Source: Limnobacter humi (GTDB lineage Bacteria > Pseudomonadota > Gammaproteobacteria > Burkholderiales > Burkholderiaceae_B). From it: a stretch of 64,000 nucleotides of DNA. A program made the position numbers and the translations under genes. Below the pieces are notes generated by a model. The model had not been told where the DNA came from. It made no database searches and saw nothing but the letters and a program-made list of their open reading frames with translations. Below, piece by piece: positions 39,392 to 49,562 of this stretch. Position 1 is the first letter of the stretch. Each line of letters begins with the position of its first letter. The stretch covers positions 496,001 through 560,000 of the forward strand of contig NZ_JANIGO010000001.1 of assembly GCF_024518835.1 (NCBI RefSeq). The letters run 5' to 3'.

Positions 39392-40696
39392 GTGACCGAC
39401 ACCACCGTAAACCCCAGTAGCCTGTCTGATCAACTGCAAACAGATTCTTCCGGGCAACTCACCTTCGAAGGCGCAGCCTTGAACAGCCTGGCAGCACAGT
39501 TTGGCACACCGCTGTATGTGTACTCTGCACAGGCCATTCGCAGCGCGTACCAAAGCTATGCCAAAGCCTGCGAAGGCCTGGCCGACGTCACCATTTGCTA
39601 CGCCATCAAAGCCAACTCCAACATCCACATACTGAAGTTGCTCGCCGATGAAGGTGCAGGCTTCGACCTGGTGTCTGCAGGTGAACTTGCGCGCGTGCTG
39701 GCCGCTGGTGGCAACCCAGCCAAAGCCGTGTTTGCGGGTGTAGGCAAGTCGGTGGATGAAATTGAATACGCGCTGAAGGCGGGCGTGGGTTGTTTCAACG
39801 TGGAGTCAGCCGCCGAGATGGTGCGCATTGGTGAGGTTGCACAGCGTCTTCAAATCAAGGCCAATGTGTCGGTGCGCGTCAATCCCGATGTGGATGCCAA
39901 AACCCACCCCTATATTTCCACTGGCCTGAAAGAAAACAAGTTTGGTGTGTCCATGGCGGCTGCGCCGGTTGTCTACGCCCATGCCCATCAACACCCCTGG
40001 TTGTCGGTGCACGGCATCGACTGCCACATTGGCTCACAACTGACCGATGCCAGCCCCTACTTCGATGCGCTGGACCGTGTGCTGGCGCTGCTGGACCAAT
40101 TGGCTGCACAAGGCATTGTGGTCAACCACCTTGACCTGGGAGGCGGTATTGGCATTCGCTACCGCGATGAAACACCTCCGAAACCCGCCGATGTGTTGCC
40201 CAAGCTGATTGCCCGGGTCAAGACTTGGGCCACAGCACAAGGCCGCAGCATGCCCAGCTTGTCGTTTGAGCCCGGACGATCCATCGTGGGCAATGCCGGT
40301 GTGTTGCTGACCGAAGTCGAGTTCCTCAAAGAAAACGAAGGCAAGCATTTCGCGATTGTGGACGCCGCCATGAACGACCTCATGCGCCCGGCCATGTACG
40401 AAGCCTTTCATGGTGTGGTGGCCGTGAAACCCAACCCGACTGCCCAAGCCAACACCTACGACGTGGTGGGCCCCGTGTGTGAGTCAGGCGATTGGCTGGC
40501 CCGCAACCGTGAACTGGCGATTGAACAAGGCGATGTGCTCGCCATTCTGTCAGCTGGGGCCTATGGTCAAACCATGGCCTCCAACTACAACAGCCGTGGC
40601 CGCGCAGCCGAAGTGTTGGTGGAAAACGGCCAGGCCCGGCTTATTCGCCGGCGGGAGACGATTGAAGACCTGCTGCGCCCCGAGCAGGACGTTTAA
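39392..40696 (+). CDS. lysA: Diaminopimelate decarboxylase
   Basis: LysA makes L-lysine from meso-diaminopimelate with pyridoxal phosphate. The 434 residues show the PLP Lys K73 in CYAIKANSN, the Gly-rich phosphate-binding segment LDLGGGIGI, EPGRSIVGNAG and the catalytic Cys in GPVCESGD. The start is GTG 39392. The last 56 bases overlap the end of msrQ on the opposite strand. Confidence 0.97.
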   Translation: MTDTTVNPSSLSDQLQTDSSGQLTFEGAALNSLAAQFGTPLYVYSAQAIRSAYQSYAKACEGLADVTICYAIKANSNIHILKLLADEGAGFDLVSAGELARVLAAGGNPAKAVFAGVGKSVDEIEYALKAGVGCFNVESAAEMVRIGEVAQRLQIKANVSVRVNPDVDAKTHPYISTGLKENKFGVSMAAAPVVYAHAHQHPWLSVHGIDCHIGSQLTDASPYFDALDRVLALLDQLAAQGIVVNHLDLGGGIGIRYRDETPPKPADVLPKLIARVKTWATAQGRSMPSLSFEPGRSIVGNAGVLLTEVEFLKENEGKHFAIVDAAMNDLMRPAMYEAFHGVVAVKPNPTAQANTYDVVGPVCESGDWLARNRELAIEQGDVLAILSAGAYGQTMASNYNSRGRAAEVLVENGQARLIRRRETIEDLLRPEQDV

Positions 40697-41285
40697 GCCA
40701 CCACAAGCGCAAACCCAGCAACACCCCCAGCACGGCTGCATAGCTCAGCGGCCGTGCAAGCAGGTTTTTATCCATCTTCAACCACGTGAAATGCAGCACG
40801 GCCAGGGGCACGGCCAAGTACACCGCGCGGTGCAACACCTTCCACCGGGCAGCGCCCAAACGCTTCACCACGCGTCTCGGTGAAGTGCAGGCCAATACCA
40901 ACAACAGCGTGAATGCAGCCATGCCCAACATCACATACGGGCGTTTCACCAAGTCGGCCAGCAGCTCACTCCACAGCAGGCTGCGGTCCAGCACCGCATA
41001 AATCAGCACGTGCAAGGCCGCATACGCAAAGCCAAACAAGCCCAGGGTGCGCCGCAGGGGCGCCACAAAACCCCAACCGGTCCATTGACGCAACGGCGTC
41101 ACCGCCAGCGAAGCCAGCAGCAGGATCAAGGCCCAACTGCCGGTTTCATGCTCCAGCGTTTCCACCGGGTTGGCACCCAGTTCAATCGCCAAGGCTTTGG
41201 CCATCAGCCAGGCCAAGGGCAGGCTGACCAACACCCAAACCAGGCGGCGCAGCGTTTGGGGTTGTCGCCACTGGTTTAAAACCAT
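40641..41285 (-). CDS. msrQ: Protein-methionine-sulfoxide reductase heme-binding subunit MsrQ
   Basis: MsrQ is the heme b membrane protein that feeds quinol electrons to MsrP. The 214 residues show about six hydrophobic segments of the YedZ/ferric-reductase-like fold. His residues suited to heme ligation are in [27 protein letters not shown]. It overlaps msrP by 10 bases, and its 3' end overlaps lysA antisense by 56 bases. Confidence 0.94.
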   Translation of the reverse strand: MVLNQWRQPQTLRRLVWVLVSLPLAWLMAKALAIELGANPVETLEHETGSWALILLLASLAVTPLRQWTGWGFVAPLRRTLGLFGFAYAALHVLIYAVLDRSLLWSELLADLVKRPYVMLGMAAFTLLLVLACTSPRRVVKRLGAARWKVLHRAVYLAVPLAVLHFTWLKMDKNLLARPLSYAAVLGVLLGLRLWWLKRPARGAAGLQSSPAGE

Positions 41286-42328
41286 TTCTTCAAATCCAGC
41301 CCGGCGTACAAACCCTGCACGGCTTCAGCATAGCCATTGAACAACTCTGTTTTTCGGCGGGGTGCAAACAGGCCGCCCAAGGCGCCCTCACCCAAACGCC
41401 GCTCGGTGGCCTGGCTCCAGCGGGGGTGGTCCACCATCGGGTTCACATTCGAGAAAAAACCATACTCACGGGGTGCGCTGTCATTCCAGCTGGTCGGCGG
41501 TTGCTTCTCGGTCAAGCGTATGCGCACAATCGACTTGATGCTCTTGAAACCATACTTCCAGGGCAGCACCATGCGAATCGGCGCGCCCGACTGGTTGGGC
41601 AACACCTTGCCATATTGCCCAAAGGTGAGCAGTGCCAACTCGTGCATGGCTTCGTCCATCCGCAGGCCCTCTTTGTACGGCCAGTCCAGCACCGGCGAGC
41701 GCAAACCTGGCATTTGCTGCGGGTCGGCCAGGGTTTCAAAGGCCACAAACTTGGCGCGCGAATTGGGCTCGACCGCCTTCAATAACCGCGACAACGGGTA
41801 ACCAATCCACGGCACCACCACCGACCAGGCTTCCACACAGCGAAACTTGTAAATCCGCTCTTCCATCGGCGCCAACTTCAACAGATCTTCAATCGCAAAA
41901 GTGCGGGGCCTGTTGCACTCGCCCTCCACCACCACGCTCCACGGCCGGGTTTTCAGGCTCAGCGCATGGCGGGCCGGGTCCGACTTATCGGTGCCAAATT
42001 CATAGAAGTTGTTGTAGGTGGTCACCAGCGATGAATCCGTCACTTTTTCCAACGTGGCCCACCGGTTGTTTTTGGTCGCGGGCAAATCGGCGCATTCCGC
42101 CAAGGCCACAGACCCGGCAATTTTCACTTCAGCACGTGCCACAGTCGCAGCACCCAGGGCACCCACAACTGCCGCACCCACTCGACCGGCAGCAGCCAAG
42201 CCTTCCAAGGGCCCAGCCACCGAACCCGCCCCCAGCGCCTGAATCAGTTTGCGCCGTTGATTGAACACCGCTTCCGGCGTCACATCGTTGTCGCGGTATT
42301 TGTCCCAATCGGATCGTCGAAAAGCCAT
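41276..42328 (-). CDS. msrP: Protein-methionine-sulfoxide reductase catalytic subunit MsrP
   Basis: MsrP is the periplasmic molybdopterin enzyme that repairs oxidised methionines in envelope proteins. The 350 residues begin with a Tat signal ([13 protein letters not shown], residues 23-35, with a long Ala/Gly-rich stretch). The molybdenum ligand Cys164 stands in [14 protein letters not shown], and the C-terminal GLDLKKWF is the family's. A stem-loop covers the bases just upstream of the ATG, and its G-run is the only Shine-Dalgarno candidate. Confidence 0.96.
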   Translation of the reverse strand: MAFRRSDWDKYRDNDVTPEAVFNQRRKLIQALGAGSVAGPLEGLAAAGRVGAAVVGALGAATVARAEVKIAGSVALAECADLPATKNNRWATLEKVTDSSLVTTYNNFYEFGTDKSDPARHALSLKTRPWSVVVEGECNRPRTFAIEDLLKLAPMEERIYKFRCVEAWSVVVPWIGYPLSRLLKAVEPNSRAKFVAFETLADPQQMPGLRSPVLDWPYKEGLRMDEAMHELALLTFGQYGKVLPNQSGAPIRMVLPWKYGFKSIKSIVRIRLTEKQPPTSWNDSAPREYGFFSNVNPMVDHPRWSQATERRLGEGALGGLFAPRRKTELFNGYAEAVQGLYAGLDLKKWF

Positions 42329-42329
42329 G

Positions 42330-42366
42330 AAAAACCCCCAAGTCTGTTTGTCAGCACTTGGGGGTT
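42330..42366 (-). terminator. Terminator hairpin directly before msrP
   Basis: An 11-bp perfect stem AACCCCCAAGT / ACTTGGGGGTT (42333-42343 with 42356-42366) is followed on the minus strand by TTTTTC and then the msrP ATG. It should end the ccsB transcript, yet it also contains GGGGG, the only possible ribosome binding site of msrP. Confidence 0.8.
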
Positions 42367-42409
42367 AGTCTATTGCATCGGCAATTCGTTCAGCCCATGC
42401 AGGCCGGTT

Positions 42410-43753
42410 TTACAACTCGCCGTAGGAATGCAAACCTGACAGGAACATGTTCACGCCCAAAAAGGCAAACCCAGTCACCAGCAAACCCACCAGTGCCCAG
42501 TAGGAGGCCACCACACCGCGCAGGCCCTTGACCAACCGCATGTGCAGCCAGGCAGCATAGTTCAACCACACCACCAAAGCCCAGGTTTCCTTGGGGTCCC
42601 ATTGCCAATACGCACCCCACGCTTCCGCAGCCCACAAGGCTCCGAGAATCGTCGCCACCGTGAAGAATGCAAAGCCCACGGCGATGGACTTGTACATCAC
42701 ATCATCGAGCACTTCCAGCGAGGGCAAGGCTTCGGCAATCCGCTTGCGCGCCAGCAAAATACCGCCCACCACCACACAACCCACACCAAAGTATGCGGCC
42801 CAATAAATGGGCAAACCACCACTGCGGAACACCAGCGGCTCCAGGAACATCAACACGCCCAGTGCCGCAGTGGGCGCCAGTGCTTTGATGCTGGATGCCT
42901 GCGCATGCACCTTCAGCAGGTAGGCAAAAGCCACCATGGCCGCCAGCGAAAATGTGCCGTAGCCGATGAAGTTCGCCGGCACGTGGATTTTCATCCACCA
43001 GCTTTGAAGGGCTGGCACCAACGGCTGAATGGCATAGGCCTGGCGCTCAACACCATACCAAGCCAAAAAGCCCACCGCCGCCACCACCACCAGCAATACG
43101 AAAGCACCCAACTGGCGTGTTTTGTACACCTGCTCGTAATACAGGTAATACAAGCCGGTAATCAGCGAAAACAGCACAAACACTTCATACAGGTTGGACA
43201 CGGGAATGTGGCCCACATCCGGGCCGATCAGGTAGCTTTCATACCAGCGTACGAACAAGCCGGCAAAACCCATGGCGACCGCGCCCCAGGTGGTGGCTGT
43301 ACCCACAAACGATGCTGTGGGTGACTTGCCCAGCAAGCCAATCCAGTAAGAAGCTGTCGCAATCACAAACAGCACCCCCATCCACAAAATCGCCGACTGG
43401 CTGGACAAGAGGTATTTCAGGAAGAACTTGCGCTCTGCAGCAGCCAACTCACCGCCATAACTGGCGATCGACAGCAACGCCATGGCTGCCACCGCCACCA
43501 TCAGCACTTTCAGCGAGCTCCAGCGGTAGGCCATGTAGGCCGCCACCGGCACAACGCTCCACAAAATGCCAATTTCGTAATAGTCCATGAAGGCTTTGTA
43601 TTGCTCTGTGGCGTATCCGGCCGCAGCCACCAACAGCGCTGTAAACAACCAGTCAGTCCAGTGCAGCGGCTTTGAAAACCAGCCTGCCTTGCGCGTTGGC
43701 GTTACACCCTGACCATCGACTGTCGGTGCGCGTTCCACCCATGTTGAACTCAT
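42410..43753 (-). CDS. ccsB: Cytochrome c biogenesis protein CcsB (CcsA/ResC-type)
   Basis: With ResB this protein forms the system II heme exporter and ligase for c-type cytochromes. The 447 residues have many membrane helices. The Trp-rich heme-handling segment is visible as WGAYWQWDPKETWALVVWL, with His residues in MKIHVPANFIGYG and in LNYAAWLHMRL. It overlaps resB by ATGA. Confidence 0.96.
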   Translation of the reverse strand: MSSTWVERAPTVDGQGVTPTRKAGWFSKPLHWTDWLFTALLVAAAGYATEQYKAFMDYYEIGILWSVVPVAAYMAYRWSSLKVLMVAVAAMALLSIASYGGELAAAERKFFLKYLLSSQSAILWMGVLFVIATASYWIGLLGKSPTASFVGTATTWGAVAMGFAGLFVRWYESYLIGPDVGHIPVSNLYEVFVLFSLITGLYYLYYEQVYKTRQLGAFVLLVVVAAVGFLAWYGVERQAYAIQPLVPALQSWWMKIHVPANFIGYGTFSLAAMVAFAYLLKVHAQASSIKALAPTAALGVLMFLEPLVFRSGGLPIYWAAYFGVGCVVVGGILLARKRIAEALPSLEVLDDVMYKSIAVGFAFFTVATILGALWAAEAWGAYWQWDPKETWALVVWLNYAAWLHMRLVKGLRGVVASYWALVGLLVTGFAFLGVNMFLSGLHSYGEL

Positions 43754-45924
43754 GACAACCCTTCTCCCTTCAATCCATGCACCGCTGTGGGTGTATCCGC
43801 TTTGGCGCGGGCATTCAATTCGCTGACCATCTGGCCAAATTCTTTTTCAAAGTCGAGCGTGCGGCGTGTGGTCGACATGCCCATCATCACTTTCGAACCC
43901 TGCTCTGCCGGTGTGACCCAGAAAAACACCCGGCGTTCACGAATGTAGAACATTGAAAATACGCCGATGACCAAAAACAGACAACCGGCATACACCACCC
44001 ACTGCCCCGGGGCTTTGGCCACCTGGAAGACACTGGCCTTCACTTCCTTGAACTGATCGAGCTGAAACATCACCGGTGCGCCGTACAGCGACAAGTCCGA
44101 CAAGGCAATTTGCGCATCCTGCACAAAACGGCCATGCACCTCATTGGGCTCGGCACGCGGCAAACCAGCCCGTTCACGGGACAGTTCGTACACTTCCCAC
44201 ATGGCCCCCTGCAGCAGGCGAATAATCACGTCGCTGGCTTTTTCACGCTCGGCCTCGGGCACAGTCTGCTCAATGAACTGGGCAATGGCGGTCAAGCCTG
44301 CCACACCACCTTGCGTGCCCGCAAACCGGTCCAGTGCGCGCTTGGCGCTCTCAGCCACACTGTTGACCAAATCGGCCGACTCACCCCGCTTTCCAAAGGC
44401 CTGCTCTGCAAATCGCCGGGCGGCCTCTTTGCGCACACCCTCATTTTGCAAAGCCGCCCGCAAGCGCATAAAACCGTCCAACTGGCCTTGGTCATCCACC
44501 GGCAACCGCAGGTATTTGAATGAATCTGCCGGGGTATCGCGCACACCGGTCAGGTAATAACGCCCACCATCCAGCGACACGGGCAACATGTAGTTGTGAA
44601 ACTCCCGGGCCTGCCCTGATGCATCTCGCAGCTTGTAGGTGATGGCTGGGCCAATGTTGGTCGGCCGTGTGGCCGAGTGGCCTTTCACACCGGGGCCCAA
44701 CACACTGGCCAGGTTGTCCTTGAAAGGCTTCATGCCATCGCGGGTATCCTTCAGCGCAGCCTCGACGGCCTCTTTGGAATTGTCGGTGGGCATTTGCTCC
44801 ACATTGATGGCTTTGAATCCCGCAAATTCCATTTTGTACGGCAGGTTCAGCGGCCCCAGGTTGGTGGACGTGCCCACCGTGCCTTCCAGGTCCACCCGGT
44901 AATCACGGTCACCGGTCAAGGGAATGCCCTTCAATTGCAGCTGGGTGCCTCCATCGTCAAAACTGGACTGATACACCGTCACGCCTTTGTAAATCAGCGG
45001 CTTGTTCACCTCAATGGTGGCATCAAAGCGGGCCTTGGTGGCAGGGTCAAACACCTGCACATCGCTGGCGAACAGCTTGGGCATGCCTGTGCTGTAAAAG
45101 TCGATGCGGAACTGCTTCAGCGTGAGTTCAAACGGCAGGTCCTGAATCAACAACCCATGGTCGGTGTTCAACACCGCCACGCGGCTGGTTTCTCCTTCCG
45201 GCAACAGCAAGTTGGCCCGGTAGCTGGGGTTGGCTGTGCCCAAACGCGACGCCTCGGGAATGCCCGATGAAATGGCCTCGCCACCCACTGGCTGCTTGCC
45301 CAGCGCCCACACCGCCACCTTCAAGGGCACGCCGCTGTCCAACAAACCACCCACGCAAATGACAATAATCGCCATGTGCGTGGCAATGTAACCAAACCGG
45401 TTACCACTGCCCGCCTTGGCCGCCACCAGGGTTCCATGGCCGCGTGTATCCAGCTTGACCTTGAAACCCTTGTGGGTCAGCCACTCCGACACAATGCCCG
45501 GCAGGGCTTGGGCGCTCTCGGCGAATTGCCCTTCCCAGCGGTGGGCAAATGCCTTCAAGCTGCCCTCGCGCAGGTTTTCGCGGTACACCCGCATCTCGTG
45601 GATCATCTTCGGTGTGTTGCGGTACACGCACAGCGAGGTGGACACCACGAGGAATGCCATTACCGCAATAAACCATGGGGCGTTGTAAATCTGGAAAAGG
45701 CCCATGGGCTGAAAAAATTCCGCCCAGAATGGCCCAAACTGGTTGACGTAATTCACCCAAGGCTGGTTTTGAGAGACCACCGTGCCAATGGCCGAGGCAA
45801 TACAAATCAGGGTCAACAGGGAGATGGCAAAGCGCATCGAGCCCAGCAACTCCATCAAGTTCGACCAGAATCCTTGCCTTGTCGGCCGTCGGCTATTCTC
45901 GGAAACGTCCACAACCCCGCTCAC
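43750..45924 (-). CDS. resB: Cytochrome c biogenesis protein ResB (Ccs1)
   Basis: The 724 residues show four membrane segments: three near the N-terminus (FAISLLTLICIASAIGTVV, WFIAVMAFLVVSTSLCVY, MAIIVICVGGLLDSGV) and one near the C-terminus (WVVYAGCLFLVIGVFSMF). A large periplasmic domain lies between, as in Ccs1 proteins. The start is GTG 45924 with GGAGAG 5 bases before it. It precedes ccsB and follows the cytochrome gene's terminator. Confidence 0.95.
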   Translation of the reverse strand: MSGVVDVSENSRRPTRQGFWSNLMELLGSMRFAISLLTLICIASAIGTVVSQNQPWVNYVNQFGPFWAEFFQPMGLFQIYNAPWFIAVMAFLVVSTSLCVYRNTPKMIHEMRVYRENLREGSLKAFAHRWEGQFAESAQALPGIVSEWLTHKGFKVKLDTRGHGTLVAAKAGSGNRFGYIATHMAIIVICVGGLLDSGVPLKVAVWALGKQPVGGEAISSGIPEASRLGTANPSYRANLLLPEGETSRVAVLNTDHGLLIQDLPFELTLKQFRIDFYSTGMPKLFASDVQVFDPATKARFDATIEVNKPLIYKGVTVYQSSFDDGGTQLQLKGIPLTGDRDYRVDLEGTVGTSTNLGPLNLPYKMEFAGFKAINVEQMPTDNSKEAVEAALKDTRDGMKPFKDNLASVLGPGVKGHSATRPTNIGPAITYKLRDASGQAREFHNYMLPVSLDGGRYYLTGVRDTPADSFKYLRLPVDDQGQLDGFMRLRAALQNEGVRKEAARRFAEQAFGKRGESADLVNSVAESAKRALDRFAGTQGGVAGLTAIAQFIEQTVPEAEREKASDVIIRLLQGAMWEVYELSRERAGLPRAEPNEVHGRFVQDAQIALSDLSLYGAPVMFQLDQFKEVKASVFQVAKAPGQWVVYAGCLFLVIGVFSMFYIRERRVFFWVTPAEQGSKVMMGMSTTRRTLDFEKEFGQMVSELNARAKADTPTAVHGLKGEGLS

Positions 45925-45988
45925 TCACACTCTCCACACACTGCAAACTTCTGTTGGTTTGGCATGGTCCGGCTGTCTCGCCAGACTC

Positions 45989-46019
45989 AAAAAAAAGGGG
46001 CCTTGCTCAGCCCCTTTTT
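45989..46019 (-). terminator. Rho-independent terminator of the cytochrome c4-like gene
   Basis: On the minus strand the stem AAAAAGGGGC / GCCCCTTTTT (46010-46019 with 45992-46001) has an 8-base loop and runs into eight T residues. It lies 23 bases after the cytochrome stop. Confidence 0.9.
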
Positions 46020-46041
46020 GACCACCTTGTCATTCAAACGT

Positions 46042-46701
46042 TCAACGCAAACCGGCAATGTAATCCGACACGGCCTTCATTTCACGGTCCGACAACTTGG
46101 TGGCAATCGCAGTCATCTGCTCACTGTTGTGGCGGGTGCCCTCGCGGAAAGCCACCAACTGGCTTTCGGTGTACTGGGCATGCTGACCACCCAGCCGTGG
46201 GTACTGGGCAGGAATGCCCGCACCGTTGGGGCTGTGGCAACCGGCACAGGCAGGCACTTTCTTCTCGGCAATGCCGCCGCGGTAAATCTTTTCACCCAAA
46301 GCCAGGGTGTCTTTGTTGCGGGCCACACCGGGTTTCATGGTTTGGGCCGACAAATAAGCGGCCACGTTTTTCATGTCTTCGTCGGACAGTTGGGCCGCAA
46401 AACCGGCCATCACTGCGTTCTCACGCAGGGCCTTGTCCTGGCCTGGCTGGGCCTTGAAATTGGACAACTGCTTGGCAATGTACTCGGCGTGCTGACCAGC
46501 CAGCTTGGGATACAACGCGGCCGAGGCATTGCCATCGGCACCGTGACAGGCTGCACACTGTTGCTCAACAATGGCCTTGCCCTTGTTGGCATCGGGCTTG
46601 GCAGCCTTCGCAGGTTCATTGGCCTGAACGGCAGACAGCAGCAAAAAAGAAGCGGCAACCGTGGCGGCAAATCGCGTAATCAACGTCGGCTTGGTCAGCA
46701 T
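46042..46701 (-). CDS. Di-heme cytochrome c4-like protein
   Basis: The 219-residue periplasmic protein has a signal peptide (FAATVAASFLLLSAVQA-N) and two c-type heme sites, CAACH and CAGCH, each in a class I cytochrome domain of similar build (YPKLAGQHAEYI and YPRLGGQHAQYT repeat each other). Such proteins carry electrons from the bc1 complex to terminal oxidases. ATG 46701 is chosen since the longer frame only adds a non-homologous piece. Its neighbours resB and ccsB make its heme attachment machinery. Confidence 0.95.
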   Translation of the reverse strand: MLTKPTLITRFAATVAASFLLLSAVQANEPAKAAKPDANKGKAIVEQQCAACHGADGNASAALYPKLAGQHAEYIAKQLSNFKAQPGQDKALRENAVMAGFAAQLSDEDMKNVAAYLSAQTMKPGVARNKDTLALGEKIYRGGIAEKKVPACAGCHSPNGAGIPAQYPRLGGQHAQYTESQLVAFREGTRHNSEQMTAIATKLSDREMKAVSDYIAGLR

Positions 46702-46816
46702 GTCAAACCCATCAAAAAGTGTTGAAGCGGCAGGAAACCAGCCCTTTTGGGCAAAGTTTTCTACAAACCTCAGATTATAACCACGCAATCTGCGCGTATG
46801 CATCTAAAATGATTGC

Positions 46817-48468
<1,652 letters not shown>

Positions 48469-48475
48469 CACCACC

Positions 48476-49552
48476 GTGCGCTGGACGCTGTTCACCGCAC
48501 AGGGGCCCACGCCACTCAGTGAGGCCCCCAGCACCCTGCCACAACCCGGTGTGGATGCAGAGCAGCCATTTTTGTGGCTGGACACCGACCTGGACGAAGA
48601 GCTGAGTTGGCTGCCCGCGGTTGAAGCCATCACGGGCCTGCGCATTGACGAACTCCACGTGGAAGACCTCGGCAACCCGCTGCACCCCAGTCACCATGAC
48701 CGCGGTGAGGGCTACAGCCGTCTAATCCTGCGCACGCTGAGCAACCGGCCCCTGTTCGATGAGGCGCACCGCCTGTCCATCAAAACCCGGCCCAGCTACT
48801 TTTTGGTCTTTGACCGCTTGCTGGTCACCCACCGGGCGCGGGACAGTCGCACCTTTCAGTCGGCTGAACACTACCTGACGCAAGTTCGAGAACACCAAAC
48901 CGGGCTCACTGGTCGAGCTCTACCGGCGGCCGAACAGTTTTTGCAATTCAAAAAACTCCCCAGCAGTCCGGAAGAACTCGCCACCCAGCTCATCAGCAAT
49001 CTGGTCGACCGCTTCTTGGCGTTTCGGGTTGAGCTGTCGGACCGACTGGAACGCTGGCAGCGGGATTTGCTCAGCCCCCGCAAACGGTTTGAAGATTGGA
49101 ATGCCTTGCTGGCAGCCCGGGCCGAATTGAACAAGCTGGAGTCCATGGCCGAAGACCACCACGATGCACTGCGCGATTGGTCCGAAGACCTGGAGAAACG
49201 TCAAAGCCCCAGCCGGGCCGTGTTGGTGAATTTGGCCGACACCCAAGAACACGTGAAGCGGCTCATCAAACTGGCCGACCGCCTGGGGGCCAACACCGAG
49301 GCCGCCGTTCAACTTCATTTTTCGGCGACAGCCCACAAAACCAATGAAATCGTGACGGTGCTGACCATGCTGTCTGCCGTATTCATGCCGCTCACCCTCA
49401 TCACCGGGCTGTTTGGCATGAATTTCTCCAACATGCCATGGCTGGCAGAGCCCTGGGGGTTCATGGCCTGCATGGGCTTGATGGGCCTGTCCACCATCGC
49501 CTCGGTGGTGCTGATTTGGCACATTCGGCGCCAACAACACCTCAAAAAATAA
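48476..49552 (+). CDS. CorA-family divalent cation transporter
   Basis: The 358-residue protein has a large cytoplasmic N-terminal domain with a long helix, then two membrane helices near the C-terminus. The selectivity loop is GMNFSNMPW, a CorA-type GMN motif. The second helix ends in the basic RRQQHLKK tail. It may carry Mg2+, Co2+ or Zn2+ (CorA/ZntB superfamily). The start is GTG 48476, 7 bases after hemB. The link to a Mg-type HemB is suggestive only. Confidence 0.93.
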   Translation: MRWTLFTAQGPTPLSEAPSTLPQPGVDAEQPFLWLDTDLDEELSWLPAVEAITGLRIDELHVEDLGNPLHPSHHDRGEGYSRLILRTLSNRPLFDEAHRLSIKTRPSYFLVFDRLLVTHRARDSRTFQSAEHYLTQVREHQTGLTGRALPAAEQFLQFKKLPSSPEELATQLISNLVDRFLAFRVELSDRLERWQRDLLSPRKRFEDWNALLAARAELNKLESMAEDHHDALRDWSEDLEKRQSPSRAVLVNLADTQEHVKRLIKLADRLGANTEAAVQLHFSATAHKTNEIVTVLTMLSAVFMPLTLITGLFGMNFSNMPWLAEPWGFMACMGLMGLSTIASVVLIWHIRRQQHLKK

Positions 49553-49562
49553 ACCAGTTGTT

